The translations under genes and the position numbers were made by a program. Below, one piece after another: positions 26,394 through 34,912 of a DNA stretch of 64,000 bases. Source of the DNA: Paenibacillus sp. JNUCC32 (GTDB lineage Bacteria > Bacillota > Bacilli > Paenibacillales > Paenibacillaceae); NCBI RefSeq assembly GCF_014863545.1, contig NZ_CP062260.1, positions 5,791,501 through 5,855,500 on the forward strand, in the 5' to 3' direction. The number at the start of each line of letters is the position of its first letter. Within the stretch, counting starts at the first letter, position 1. Under the pieces are notes generated by a model. The model was not told the origin of the DNA. It did no database searches and was given only the letters and a program-made list of their open reading frames with translations.

Positions 26394-26425
26394 AAAAAAG
26401 CCCTTGGACCAAGCGTCCAAGGGCT
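26394..26425 (-). terminator. Minus-strand intrinsic terminator without an obvious minus-strand gene
   Basis: AGCCCTTGGAC and GTCCAAGGGCT form a perfect 11-bp stem with a run of A on its left side. It therefore reads as stem plus T-run on the minus strand. The nearest minus-strand gene to its right is the SDR gene ending at 27599. Confidence 0.75.
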
Positions 26426-26559
26426 ATAAATCGTATGGCTGTTTTATTCGAGACCTAATTCAACATCATAGCAGAGCCGAAAGAAATAGTCTATATTTTT
26501 GCCCGGAAATGCCATAGAGTGGGGGAGCCGGCAAAAACAATGGAATGGAGCGTGGTTTC

Positions 26560-27549
26560 ATGAGTTGGACCTGTCACCTCGATGAAACAGAAGTACAGGA
26601 GTATGTCGGGAAGGTTTTGGGTACCGGATATATTGTCGCGGATATAACGAAGATGCATGGCGGAGCGCAAAAGGTGGTCTATAAAATTCACTGTCGCAAT
26701 GGATTTGCCTGCGTGCTGTATGTGTGGGATTTGACGAAGAATTATTTTCAGGAAGAAATAGCGAACGAGCGTGTGCATGAACGATCCTTTGGCGGTCATT
26801 CGTTCGAAACCAATAACCGATGGTTAAGGAATCATGGTATTTCTACGCCTGCTCTATATGATCTTCACACGGGACAGGACCGTTACCCGTTTGACTATGC
26901 TCTTGTTGAATGTATTGAAGGACAGAAGGCAGAAGCTTACCTTCAGGACCCGGACCAACGGGTCCGGGATGAGGTCCTGGAACGGATAGGCAGCATGATC
27001 GAACGCATGCATGCAAACCACAGGCAGAGTTACGGAAAGCCCGATCAAAGCGGGAACCAACGGGAGCGATGCCATCTTGTACAACTGGAAAATGCCAAGG
27101 AACAGCTGTCCTACATCGTCCTGCATAACGAGAGTATCCGGAAGAATCACGACAGGCTGCTCGCTGTGTTGCATGAACTGGAATCCAGGATAGATTCACG
27201 CAAGCGATATGGTTTTATCCACGGCGAGTTGGGACCCGACCATGTCCTGGTCACAGACCGCTTAGAGCCTTATCTCATTGATATTGAAGGTGCGCAATTC
27301 TTCGACATCGAGCATGAGCATACATTTCTGGAGCTGCGATTCGGGAAGCATTATCGGTATTTCCAACAAAACGGGCTTGATCCGAATCGGATGCTATTTT
27401 ACCGTCTGCATCACTATATCTCATTAACCTCGGGCGGCTTGAAGCTTCTTCACCGTGGATTTCCGGATCGGGTCTTTGCTTCGAATTTGGCTGATTATCA
27501 TGCTCGCAACACCCTACGATTCATGGAGGAATGGCAGCTCGATAACTAG
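26560..27549 (+). CDS. Aminoglycoside-phosphotransferase-fold kinase (APH family), substrate unknown
   Basis: The 329-residue protein has an N-lobe with GGAQKVVYKIHC (nucleotide-binding turn and strand). The Brenner-type loop is GFIHGELGPDHVLV with H221. The metal-binding segment is LIDIEGAQFFDIEHE, where Asp-x-Glu takes the usual Asp position. These are features of the APH/choline-kinase superfamily. Relatives phosphorylate small molecules such as sugars, homoserine or antibiotics. Nothing here marks true drug resistance. ATG 26560 lies 9 bases after GGAG and is preferred to ATG 26545, which has no ribosome-binding site. It is convergent with the SDR gene. Confidence 0.85.
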   Translation: MSWTCHLDETEVQEYVGKVLGTGYIVADITKMHGGAQKVVYKIHCRNGFACVLYVWDLTKNYFQEEIANERVHERSFGGHSFETNNRWLRNHGISTPALYDLHTGQDRYPFDYALVECIEGQKAEAYLQDPDQRVRDEVLERIGSMIERMHANHRQSYGKPDQSGNQRERCHLVQLENAKEQLSYIVLHNESIRKNHDRLLAVLHELESRIDSRKRYGFIHGELGPDHVLVTDRLEPYLIDIEGAQFFDIEHEHTFLELRFGKHYRYFQQNGLDPNRMLFYRLHHYISLTSGGLKLLHRGFPDRVFASNLADYHARNTLRFMEEWQLDN

Positions 27550-27598
27550 CCTTCATGAGCTAGGCTGGAAACATCACGAACTCTCAACTGCATAGGTT

Positions 27599-28447
27599 CT
27601 AAGATTTGGCTGCAAACTCTTGCTTATAGATTAGCTCGATCTTGCTAAGCAGCTCTGCACCTTGGCTTGAGAATTTTAAAGGCGTTGCTTTACCCTTGTT
27701 GAGAAATGCCCCCGTCGATTGTCGGGATTGACCTAGCGCTGCTTCATACAGGCGTGAAGCTCCTTCACTGGGATGGGAGAAGAACAGGTTACGGATCGGA
27801 ATCATGAATTTTGGCATCCCGGCGTTTGTGGTCATGGTTGTTTTATTCCCTCCCGGACAGACGCTTCGGATCGTAATGCCATCTGCCTGCATGGAAGGGG
27901 CGATCTCCTGAGTCCACAACGATAAGGCTAATTTGCTCGCTGCATAAGGCCCAATCAGCTTCTTGAACCCGACAGGGGACGCCAAGGTACGGTGATCGAA
28001 CTGTTTGAGATACAACAACGCATTCGAAGACGTATTGATTACCGTCTTGAAGCTGCCTTTCCCAAGAAGCTCCTTCAGTTCCATCAAGATGATATAAGGG
28101 ACGATAGAGTTTACTTCAAAATGCATCTCGCGTCCTTGTTGGGAGTAGGATAATTCGCCGAAGGAGACGCCTGCGTTATTGAACAGCAAGTCAATATGAC
28201 CCTCGTGTTTCTTGATCTGATCCAGCGAGGCTTGGAGATCCGTGAAATCCGATAAATCAGCCTTGTACGTTCTGAGCTGCCGCAATCGCAGTGCATCTTG
28301 AATCCGTGCATCGTCTGTTGGAAAGGCAGAACGGATCAAAGCGAGGACTTGCCAGCCTTCGGATAACAATCGCTTGGTTAACTCCAAGCCAATGCCGGAG
28401 CTTGCTCCCGTGATCAAGGCGACGTTATTCATTCTTTTCTCTGTCAT
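27599..28447 (-). CDS. Short-chain dehydrogenase/reductase, in operon with MerR regulator
   Basis: The 282-residue classical SDR has the cofactor turn TGASSGIG (residues 13-20), NNAG, an NTSS catalytic Ser region and the YAASK active-site motif. It should oxidise or reduce an alcohol or carbonyl with NAD(P). GGAG lies 8 bases before ATG 28447. It starts 11 bases after the MerR gene and is surely co-transcribed. If the regulator senses aldehydes or other reactive electrophiles, this enzyme is the likely detoxifying output. The substrate is not deducible. Confidence 0.92.
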   Translation of the reverse strand: MTEKRMNNVALITGASSGIGLELTKRLLSEGWQVLALIRSAFPTDDARIQDALRLRQLRTYKADLSDFTDLQASLDQIKKHEGHIDLLFNNAGVSFGELSYSQQGREMHFEVNSIVPYIILMELKELLGKGSFKTVINTSSNALLYLKQFDHRTLASPVGFKKLIGPYAASKLALSLWTQEIAPSMQADGITIRSVCPGGNKTTMTTNAGMPKFMIPIRNLFFSHPSEGASRLYEAALGQSRQSTGAFLNKGKATPLKFSSQGAELLSKIELIYKQEFAAKS

Positions 28448-28458
28448 GTGTAAATCTC

Positions 28459-28860
28459 CTATACTTCGGATTCTTTGCTGGCCGCCTTGTCGGGATTAAG
28501 CAGGGACTGATTTTGGTTTAACTTGTCATCGATGAAACGCAGAATGCGCTGCAGGTCCGAAATCTGACCGGTAATTTTTTGGCGGTAATTCTGGAGCATG
28601 GCATTCAGCTCCGGAACGGATTGAATATTTTCCTTAAAGGGAAGATGCACATAGGCTTTCATATCCTCCAGCGACATTCCTGTCTTCTTCAGGCATGTGA
28701 TCAACTCCATAATTTCGGCATCCTCTATGTGATAGACACGATGGCCGTTATCCTTTCTTTTGGGAGAGGGGAGGAGCCCGATTTTTTCGTAATAGCGAAT
28801 GGCATCCTCGGTCAATCCGGTTCGTTCAGACACTTGCTTGATGGAGAATGTTTCTCCCAT
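28459..28860 (-). CDS. MerR-family regulator, AdhR-like, with candidate sensor Cys56
   Basis: The 133-residue protein has the MerR winged helix (FSIKQVSERTGLTEDAIRYYEKIGLLPSPKRKDNGHRVY, residues 5-43). Next come the helix MELITCLKKTGMSLEDMKAY and a coiled coil (about 80-125). The Cys in LITCLKKTGMS is at position 56 and aligns with the single redox-sensing Cys52 of Bacillus AdhR, which answers aldehydes. GAGGTGA precedes ATG 28860 by 5 bases. The gene heads an operon with the SDR and has a perfect 20-bp palindrome in a 19-bp promoter spacer, so it should activate its own operon. Confidence 0.93.
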   Translation of the reverse strand: MGETFSIKQVSERTGLTEDAIRYYEKIGLLPSPKRKDNGHRVYHIEDAEIMELITCLKKTGMSLEDMKAYVHLPFKENIQSVPELNAMLQNYRQKITGQISDLQRILRFIDDKLNQNQSLLNPDKAASKESEV

Positions 28861-28902
28861 GAGGTCACCTCATTTCTGCAGCTCGTAACGGGTTGCAACG
28901 TT

Positions 28903-28933
28903 ATCGTACAACTTGGTGTTAACACCAAGTCAA
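28903..28933 (-). promoter_or_regulatory. MerR-type promoter: TTGACT - 19 bp - TACGAT with a 20-bp palindrome
   Basis: On the minus strand, TTGACT (28928-28933) and TACGAT (28903-28908) are separated by exactly 19 bases, the over-long spacer that MerR activators correct by twisting DNA. The palindrome ACTTGGTGTT/AACACCAAGT (28911-28930) fills the spacer and the edge of the -35 box. It lies about 43 bases before the MerR start codon. Confidence 0.9.
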
Positions 28934-29098
28934 TATCTATTTTTTATTCACAGATCATTTACGTCTCTGTGCCCTTTGATGAAATGGATCATAACGTATT
29001 GCCAGATCGATCTTTTGGAAATGCTTATATAAAAGACTAAAGATTATTTATCTTTTCAGTTGTAATTTCTCTAGCTGCTTCTAGAAAGGGAGAATGAA

Positions 29099-30235
29099 AT
29101 GCAAGCTTATGTATTGCCTATTTTCATTGCGATCTCCGTATGTTTTTTATTAGCGTCTTTTCTGACGCTTCCTTGGGCCGTTTATCAGTACCGTAAACAT
29201 GGGTACTTTAGCTTTTGGAGAACATTACTTATCTTTAGTTTTATCTTGTATGGATTAAGTGCTTTCTTTTTAGTGATTTTTCCACTCCCCAGTGCTCGGA
29301 ATAATTGTGCTTCAATGGATCCCGGTACGATTCTCATTCAGTATCGACCGTTTCAATTTATACGGGATATTCAGCGTGAAAGCGGATTTCATTGGACGAA
29401 CCCCTCAAGTTATCTCCATTTGTTAACAACGCGGGCCTTTTATCAAATGTTTTTTAATGTTTTGCTTTTGTTTCCTTTAGGTGTGTTTCTGAGGTATTTT
29501 TTCAAAGGTAAAGCAAAATGGTTTCATGCTGCTCTTATTGGCTTTGGTGTTTCGCTTTTCTTTGAAATCACCCAACGAACCGCTTTGTTTGGCTTTTTTG
29601 AATGCCCCTATCGTATATTTGATGTAGATGATTTGTTGACGAATACGGTTGGGACTGTACTTGGCTTTATACTCGCCCCCATGTTTTTGGTGTTAATACC
29701 ATCGCGGGAAACCCTTAGTGAGCAAAGCCACTTCTTTCACAATCAGAGAAAAGCAACCTTTGGTGCCCAACTCATGGAGATTCTTCTAAATATTATGATT
29801 GCCAGAGTGATAACCGGCTTTATATTAGGGCTACTGAAGAGTCGAGGATTATTGGTTGACGAGATCATCTTTGCCATTGTTTTCTTTGTGTTGATGGTCG
29901 TTATCCCTGTGATTTGGAAGGGAAATACGTTGGGCTCCAAGATCGTTCGCATGAGATTACTTCCGGAAAAGGGGAATTGGATAGGAAGCTTGAGCCGACG
30001 TTACGCCATTGTCTATTTGCCTTTTTTGTGCTCAGCCTTATCGGAGATATTTTCGAATCATATGGGAGAAGATCTTCTAGCCAACCTTTTTGCAATTGGG
30101 GTGGTTTTCCTTACAGGCCTGTTATGGTTCTTTATCTTCTGCCATATCGTGATTAGATGGATCAAAAAGGACAACGTTCTTTACTTTAATCGATACAGTC
30201 GCATAGAGGCTGTTAGAATCACGGGTGAAAAGTGA
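29099..30235 (+). CDS. VanZ-like and RDD-domain membrane protein
   Basis: The 378-residue protein combines two membrane domains. Residues of about 1-210 are VanZ-like: FFNVLLLFPLGVFLRYFF, SLFFEITQ and FDVDDLLTNTVGTVLGF. Residues of about 225-365 form an RDD domain (LLNIMIARVITGF, VIPVIWKGNTLGSKIVRMRLL, with the Arg and Asp signature residues). VanZ gives low-level teicoplanin resistance in enterococci, but most VanZ-like proteins have no proven role. Base and codon use are visibly richer in A and T (many TTT, TTA, ATT codons) than in the flanking genes. GGGAG precedes ATG 29099. Confidence 0.88.
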   Translation: MQAYVLPIFIAISVCFLLASFLTLPWAVYQYRKHGYFSFWRTLLIFSFILYGLSAFFLVIFPLPSARNNCASMDPGTILIQYRPFQFIRDIQRESGFHWTNPSSYLHLLTTRAFYQMFFNVLLLFPLGVFLRYFFKGKAKWFHAALIGFGVSLFFEITQRTALFGFFECPYRIFDVDDLLTNTVGTVLGFILAPMFLVLIPSRETLSEQSHFFHNQRKATFGAQLMEILLNIMIARVITGFILGLLKSRGLLVDEIIFAIVFFVLMVVIPVIWKGNTLGSKIVRMRLLPEKGNWIGSLSRRYAIVYLPFLCSALSEIFSNHMGEDLLANLFAIGVVFLTGLLWFFIFCHIVIRWIKKDNVLYFNRYSRIEAVRITGEK

Positions 30236-30359
30236 TCAATGTAAAAATTACGGATTATATGGAACCAAGAATAAGTCGATTGCGTTATTAAATCGAGACG
30301 ATTCCGGTTTCCATAGGAAGTGGCATGGTGAATACGGAACAGATGGGAGCTGAGGGAGC

Positions 30360-30887
30360 ATGAATTTTGATATCAAGGAAGCCGTTGAGATTCTGGAACG
30401 AACCCCCGTCACCTTGGAGCACATGTTATCCGGTTTATCGGATGGATGGCTTAGGAGCCATGAAGGGGAAGGCACCTGGAATGCCATGGAGGTGATCGAG
30501 CACCTTATCGAAGCTGAGCGGACCAACTGGATACCGCGGCTGGAGTTTATGCTGCAGGAAGGGGAGGACAAGCCGTTTCCGCCCTTTGACCGTTACGCCC
30601 ACTTGAACGAGGCGGCTGAGCAATCCATCGATCAAAAGCTGCAGGCGTTCAAGGCCATCCGTACTCAAAATCTGGCTAAACTGAAGGTTCTGATGGATTC
30701 GGCGCCGGATTTCGAACGGACGGGCCTGCACCCGGCATTCGGCGTGGTGAAATTAAGAGAGCTGCTGTCGACGTGGGTGGTTCACGATTTAACGCATACG
30801 TCTCAAATTGTGCGGGTCCTGGCCGAGCGTTACCGGCATGACGTGGGGCCCTGGATCGAGTACTTGGGAATTCTCAAGAGAAGATAA
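30360..30887 (+). CDS. DinB-family protein
   Basis: This 175-residue four-helix-bundle protein has the DinB/YfiT pattern. A first metal-ligand His lies in [16 protein letters not shown], and the C-terminal pair in [19 protein letters not shown]. The His triad binds a divalent metal; members include thiol-transferases such as bacillithiol S-transferase, but this subgroup is uncharacterised. GAGGGAG stands directly before ATG 30360. A bidirectional terminator separates it from the convergent exopolysaccharide operon. Confidence 0.9.
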   Translation: MNFDIKEAVEILERTPVTLEHMLSGLSDGWLRSHEGEGTWNAMEVIEHLIEAERTNWIPRLEFMLQEGEDKPFPPFDRYAHLNEAAEQSIDQKLQAFKAIRTQNLAKLKVLMDSAPDFERTGLHPAFGVVKLRELLSTWVVHDLTHTSQIVRVLAERYRHDVGPWIEYLGILKRR

Positions 30888-30958
30888 TGATGTCAATCGG
30901 CAAGCCCTACCCTCTATACAGCCGGGGGTAAGCACCGCAGGAGTCTTGCCTACATAAT

Positions 30959-31006
30959 AAAAAGCCGATGATCCGCATTCGACTGCGAGGATCACCGGCT
31001 TTTTTT
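30959..31006. terminator. Bidirectional intrinsic terminator
   Basis: AAAAGCCG(a)TGATCC pairs with GGATCA(c)CGGCTTTT, with A-rich and T-rich flanks. It serves the DinB gene (plus) and the GH18 operon (minus). Confidence 0.88.
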
Positions 31007-31086
31007 CACGTATAGAGTTGGTTGCTACCAGAACTACCGCTCCCCCAGGGCAGGGGTGCAGCTCCGCTTAAGGCAGGCACCGCATG

Positions 31087-32250
31087 TTACCGTTTGGCGG
31101 CTTGCTGACGCTCGTTCAAATGCTCGCTTAAATATTTCACGATGCCGTCCTCTGCATCCTGCGAATACTGCCAGACCATCGCGCCCGCGAGATTCTTGCT
31201 TTGGATGTAGCTCACCTTCTCCTTCAAGGCCTCCTGATCCTCGTAACTGATGAAGGTATGGCCGTCATAGAGGTAGGCAGCCTTGGCTTTGTTGTCATAG
31301 TAGCGCTTGAAGCCATTTTTGTTCAGGTAGGCTTTCTCGATCTGCTTATAATGCAGATTTACCTTGTCGATGTCGATGGGCGTTCCGGGAGCAAAGAGGC
31401 CGTTCTTGGCCCCCTTGTTTTCCTTTACGTTCTTCCAGCCGTACGAGTAGGCAGGGATGCCGAGCAGCAGCTTCCTGCTGTCGATGTCGTGGTCCAGGTA
31501 CATGGAGATGATGCCGTCAATGGAGTGTTTGGATTTCCCCTGGCTGTCTGCGTACAGATTGGAGTTAAAGCCCGTGGTATCCGACCACTTGCCTGTCAGG
31601 TCGTAGGTCATGACGTTGATGAAATCCACGTATTTCTCCACTTTTTTGACCTCGACGTTCTGGAAGTACCAGTCCTGCGTTCCGGAAGCGAAGGTCAGCA
31701 GATATTTCTTGTTCTTGTGAGGCAGCCTGTACAGCTTCTCCCGCAGCTCCTTCATCAGACTGGTAAAATTCCTCGTATCCTCCGGCCTTGCCTTCTGCGT
31801 GTTCCAGGCATGGAACGCCGGATACTCCCAGTCGATGTCCACGCCGTCCAGGTCCAGCTCCTTGACCAGGTTGATGATGCTCTCGGTGAAGAGGTACCGG
31901 TTGCCGTCCAGCGCAGCGTCCGAGAAGCCGTCGGCTCCGTAGCCGCCTACAGCCAGCACCATTTGGGTCTTCGGATTCGCCGCCTTCAACTGCTTGATGT
32001 TTTCTTTGATTTGGTTGTTGGTCGTGATGTCTTCATGGAAGTAGAGCTCCGTTCCCTTGATCTTTGCAAAAGCGATAAACGCAATGTCCACGCCTTTCTC
32101 CGATAGCTTGATGTTTCGGTAATCCTGCCAAGCCTCCACGTAGACCGCCGTGATTTTCCGGTCCTCCGCCGCGGAGATCTGATAGAAGTAAAGACCCATG
32201 CCTGCAAGCAGCACCACAATGAATATTTTCGTATATATCGTTATTCTCAT
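31087..32250 (-). CDS. GH18 glycoside hydrolase, membrane-anchored or secreted
   Basis: The 387-residue protein has an N-terminal hydrophobic segment (IFIVVLLAGMGLYFY) followed by a GH18 barrel. The active-site motif is DGVDIDWEYP (residues 135-144), in which E142 is the catalytic acid of the DxxDxDxE signature. YDLTGKW, GIPAYSYGW and the closing GAMVWQYSQD match later barrel strands. GH18 enzymes cut beta-linked GlcNAc polymers by substrate assistance. It is the last gene of a minus-strand operon behind a GT2 polymerase and an acyltransferase, 6 bases from the latter. It is therefore more likely to trim or release that polymer than to digest environmental chitin. AAAGGA lies close to ATG 32250. 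Confidence 0.92.
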   Translation of the reverse strand: MRITIYTKIFIVVLLAGMGLYFYQISAAEDRKITAVYVEAWQDYRNIKLSEKGVDIAFIAFAKIKGTELYFHEDITTNNQIKENIKQLKAANPKTQMVLAVGGYGADGFSDAALDGNRYLFTESIINLVKELDLDGVDIDWEYPAFHAWNTQKARPEDTRNFTSLMKELREKLYRLPHKNKKYLLTFASGTQDWYFQNVEVKKVEKYVDFINVMTYDLTGKWSDTTGFNSNLYADSQGKSKHSIDGIISMYLDHDIDSRKLLLGIPAYSYGWKNVKENKGAKNGLFAPGTPIDIDKVNLHYKQIEKAYLNKNGFKRYYDNKAKAAYLYDGHTFISYEDQEALKEKVSYIQSKNLAGAMVWQYSQDAEDGIVKYLSEHLNERQQAAKR

Positions 32251-32256
32251 CGTCCT

Positions 32257-33348
32257 TTAACCCCGCCCGCCGAATAGAATGTAGGTTGCCGTTTTGCTTA
32301 GGTTTAACACCTTGACGGTGATATAGCTGATGGCGAAGATAATGGTGATATTCACAATCAGACTAAGGGAGGCTTCCAGGAACGTGGCCTCGATTTCGGT
32401 TCGGCCGGATAGCATCATTTCAACGAGCAGGTGAATCAGGTAGATGCTGAAGCTGGCACGGGAGAGCGAGCTGATCAATTTTTGGACTTTATGATTCACT
32501 TTATCGCTGATTCGGGCTTCCTTCCCCTTGAAAAAGATAAACAACCCGACAGCCATGAAGAACGTGGTGATGGAGTAATTGCCATAGAACATCTCATCCA
32601 GTACGCCGCTGCGCAGCGATACGAAGTAGGTGGCAACCGGCGTGATAAAAAAAGAGACGATGCCCAGATTGTACAGAATGTTTTTGGCTTTAAGCGGCAG
32701 CTCGAAATGGAAGAGATAGTACCCCAGGATGAAATAACCCAGAAATCCCATGAAGAACGGGATGTTCATGATCGGAATGTTGATGTATTGATCCGTTGCG
32801 CGGAAGACGGCATCCGAGATGAAACGATAGGCGATGCTGACGATGAACCAGAGCAGCAGATAATATCGCAGATCCTTCTCGCTGCACGATTGGATGAATT
32901 TGCTGATTAGCGGCACCGTCATATAGATGGCAATAATAGCGTACAGGAACCAGAGATGGACGTAATTTCGGTCGGTCAGCAGCCGGTAGCCGAAGTCGAT
33001 AACGAACTCGTACGCACTCAGCTTGCTTCGCATCAGATAGTATTGATTGTACAAGCCGTAGATGAGCGACCATGTCAGGAGGGGGATGAGCAACGGCACG
33101 ACGCGCTTCGTATAGAACTCACGGTAGGATGTTATCTTCGTCCGCAGAATCATCGCTCCGCTGATCATGAAGAAAACCGGGACGGCGAACCGGGAAATGG
33201 AATTGAATCCGTTGCTGATCCACCATGAGGAGGAGTGGAAATCATTCGTGCTGGTCAGCACCTCTGCCGTGTAGTGCAGGATAATGACGGCTACGATAGA
33301 TAGAATTCTTAGAATATCGACATAGACGATTCGTTTGTTGGGAACCAT
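32257..33348 (-). CDS. Acyltransferase family 3 membrane protein (OafA/IcaC-like)
   Basis: The 363-residue protein has about ten transmembrane helices. It opens with RIVYVDILRILSIVAVIILHY, which carries the R..xDxLR..x....VxxxH signature of acyltransferase-3 proteins, followed by SRFAVPVFFMISGAMIL. These enzymes move acetyl or succinyl groups from the cytosol to sugars outside the membrane. In the ica operon the similar protein IcaC modifies or exports poly-GlcNAc. It sits between the GT2 synthase and the GH18 gene with very short gaps, so O-acylation or export of the same polymer is the natural inference. Confidence 0.9.
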   Translation of the reverse strand: MVPNKRIVYVDILRILSIVAVIILHYTAEVLTSTNDFHSSSWWISNGFNSISRFAVPVFFMISGAMILRTKITSYREFYTKRVVPLLIPLLTWSLIYGLYNQYYLMRSKLSAYEFVIDFGYRLLTDRNYVHLWFLYAIIAIYMTVPLISKFIQSCSEKDLRYYLLLWFIVSIAYRFISDAVFRATDQYINIPIMNIPFFMGFLGYFILGYYLFHFELPLKAKNILYNLGIVSFFITPVATYFVSLRSGVLDEMFYGNYSITTFFMAVGLFIFFKGKEARISDKVNHKVQKLISSLSRASFSIYLIHLLVEMMLSGRTEIEATFLEASLSLIVNITIIFAISYITVKVLNLSKTATYILFGGRG

Positions 33349-33377
33349 GCGGTTTCGGCAGTCTCCTTCACTATAAT

Positions 33378-34739
33378 TTAGTTCGATCCAGCGGCAATGT
33401 TCTGGCTGATGGCGGCCACGCCTTTGCGCTCCACGAATCCCCAGCCCTCATCATTGTCAAAATATTTGAACGTGCCCGCAATGTTAATGTACAGCAGCAA
33501 ATTCCGATAGGTTAGCAGTTCCGCTTGGCTGAACAGGAACATCCTCACGTAATCGCTAAACGCATAGGTGCTGCCATATTTACGGCATAAGTACAGGGAG
33601 ATGACGATCTGCGCGGCATTCAGCACCACGCTCATCAGCAGAAAGATAATGGCATGCCACAGGTTCCCGCCCACAACCAGCGTCTGCCCCAGATAAAATA
33701 TCGTGGTAAACGCCGAGAGCGTCCCCAGCATAAATCCGTCAATCGCAAAGAACAGGCTCACGCTGACGCTGAACTTCCGGGACAGCCTGGACCAATAGAT
33801 CAGAATGCAGTCAATGAAGGCCTTCTGCCAGCGAATGCGCTGTTTATAGAAGTTCGGCAGATTCTCCGGACATTCGGTGTAGCATACCGCTTCCGGGGCG
33901 TAGACGAGTTTTTTCTTCAATTGATTGGCTTTGATGTACTCGTGAATTTTGAGCGTAATGTCGATATCTTCCCCCACCGTGCTGCGGAAGCCGTCGACAT
34001 GAACGAGGACGTCTTTATAGAAGGCGCCAAAGGCGCCTGAAATCACCACGATCGAATTAAAATACGATTGCGTGAGCTTGCGGACGTAGAAGCCGTGCGT
34101 ATAATTGATGATCTGGCTTTTGATGAGCCCTTTTCCGCGAAATTTCTCGACGACGGCACCGTTCTTGTCCCGGACGGCACCCTGCACGATTTTGACCGTA
34201 CCGCCTAGCGCAATGATATCGTCATCGTGAAAATATTGATTCACATACTTGAGCGAGTCGGCTTCCAGCATACTGTCCGCATCCAGGGTGATGACGATGT
34301 CGGAGACGGCATAGTCGATACCAGCATTCAGCGAGTCGGCTTTCCCGCCATTCATCTTATCGATAACGTAAATATGGCGGTATCGATTGGAACGATAGAA
34401 TCCTTTTATTGGCTTATAGTTCAGCTTGCTATCGGCCGTCCTGACACTCGGCTCCAAATCCAGGAGCTCATCTAGGGCGGATAAGGTTCCATCCTTGGAG
34501 CCGTCGTTGATGATCATGATCTCATAGTTGCGGTAGCGCAAGCCCGCCATGGCATCGATGCAATTCCGGATCGTCAGTTCTTCGTTGTAAGCGGGGACGA
34601 GCACCGTGATTGATTTTTCGGCGAGATCGGAATTCAGTTTCTTCACCTTGCTGCATAGCAGCGGGATGAACGTGTAGAGGGCCTGAAACACGAGAAACAC
34701 GCCGGCTAATCCATAAAAAAAGTACTGCAAACTCCTCAC
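33378..34739 (-). CDS. Processive GT2 glycosyltransferase, poly-GlcNAc-synthase-like
   Basis: The 453-residue membrane enzyme has a hydrophobic N-terminal helix. A GT2 domain follows (ITVLVPAYNEE, NDGSKDGT, KMNGGKADSLNAG, DxD at 153-155 in TLDADSM, GEDIDIT as the base region, QRIRW as the Q..RW polymer-binding motif). Three to four C-terminal helices end the protein. This is the layout of IcaA/PgaC/hyaluronan-synthase-type processive synthases, using UDP-GlcNAc or a related sugar. No PilZ domain is present. The first codon may be GTG 34739 or TTG 34730; GAGAGGA abuts GTG, so TTG is possible. It is the first gene of the operon. Confidence 0.93.
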   Translation of the reverse strand: MRSLQYFFYGLAGVFLVFQALYTFIPLLCSKVKKLNSDLAEKSITVLVPAYNEELTIRNCIDAMAGLRYRNYEIMIINDGSKDGTLSALDELLDLEPSVRTADSKLNYKPIKGFYRSNRYRHIYVIDKMNGGKADSLNAGIDYAVSDIVITLDADSMLEADSLKYVNQYFHDDDIIALGGTVKIVQGAVRDKNGAVVEKFRGKGLIKSQIINYTHGFYVRKLTQSYFNSIVVISGAFGAFYKDVLVHVDGFRSTVGEDIDITLKIHEYIKANQLKKKLVYAPEAVCYTECPENLPNFYKQRIRWQKAFIDCILIYWSRLSRKFSVSVSLFFAIDGFMLGTLSAFTTIFYLGQTLVVGGNLWHAIIFLLMSVVLNAAQIVISLYLCRKYGSTYAFSDYVRMFLFSQAELLTYRNLLLYINIAGTFKYFDNDEGWGFVERKGVAAISQNIAAGSN

Positions 34740-34845
34740 TCCTCTCTTTCTCTGTCTTTTTGTGATGAAGACCAGTATGATGCGCCTTGGGCCTGCTCTA
34801 TGGGGTGCGGATTAGGCGAGCGCTTTTTCTGTCCATTCGATGTCA

Positions 34846-34877
34846 AGGGATAAAATCGGGCATAGAGGGATAAAATC
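34846..34877 (-). repeat. 12-bp direct repeat in the leader of the polysaccharide operon
   Basis: AGGGATAAAATC occurs at 34846-34857 and 34866-34877 with a 20-base period, two helical turns. Both copies lie downstream of the predicted minus-strand promoter and upstream of the GT2 start, as expected of a tandem operator or an RNA-level control site. Confidence 0.6.
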
Positions 34878-34883
34878 ATACAT

Positions 34884-34912
34884 TTATAACCTCTAATTCC
34901 ATATAAATACAA
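34884..34912 (-). promoter_or_regulatory. Predicted sigma-A promoter of the polysaccharide operon
   Basis: On the minus strand, TTGTAT (34907-34912) and TTATAA (34884-34889) are 17 bases apart. The predicted leader before the GT2 gene is about 140 bases. Confidence 0.5.

Larger units (their letters stand above)
26239..26559. other. Intergenic region with two back-to-back terminators
   Basis: No gene is visible. A plus-strand terminator for selO lies at 26342-26378 and a minus-strand-oriented one at 26394-26425. The rest is unremarkable leader of the phosphotransferase gene. Confidence 0.5.

Noticed and set aside
26560..27549. Aminoglycoside resistance gene
   Set aside because: The fold is that of the APH family, but substrate-specific features of resistance enzymes cannot be recognised and most such chromosomal homologues are not resistance genes.
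31201..32106. 301-codon plus-strand ORF inside the GH18 gene
   Set aside because: Val/Leu/Asp-rich shadow of the GH18 codons, with the catalytic motif clearly on the other strand.
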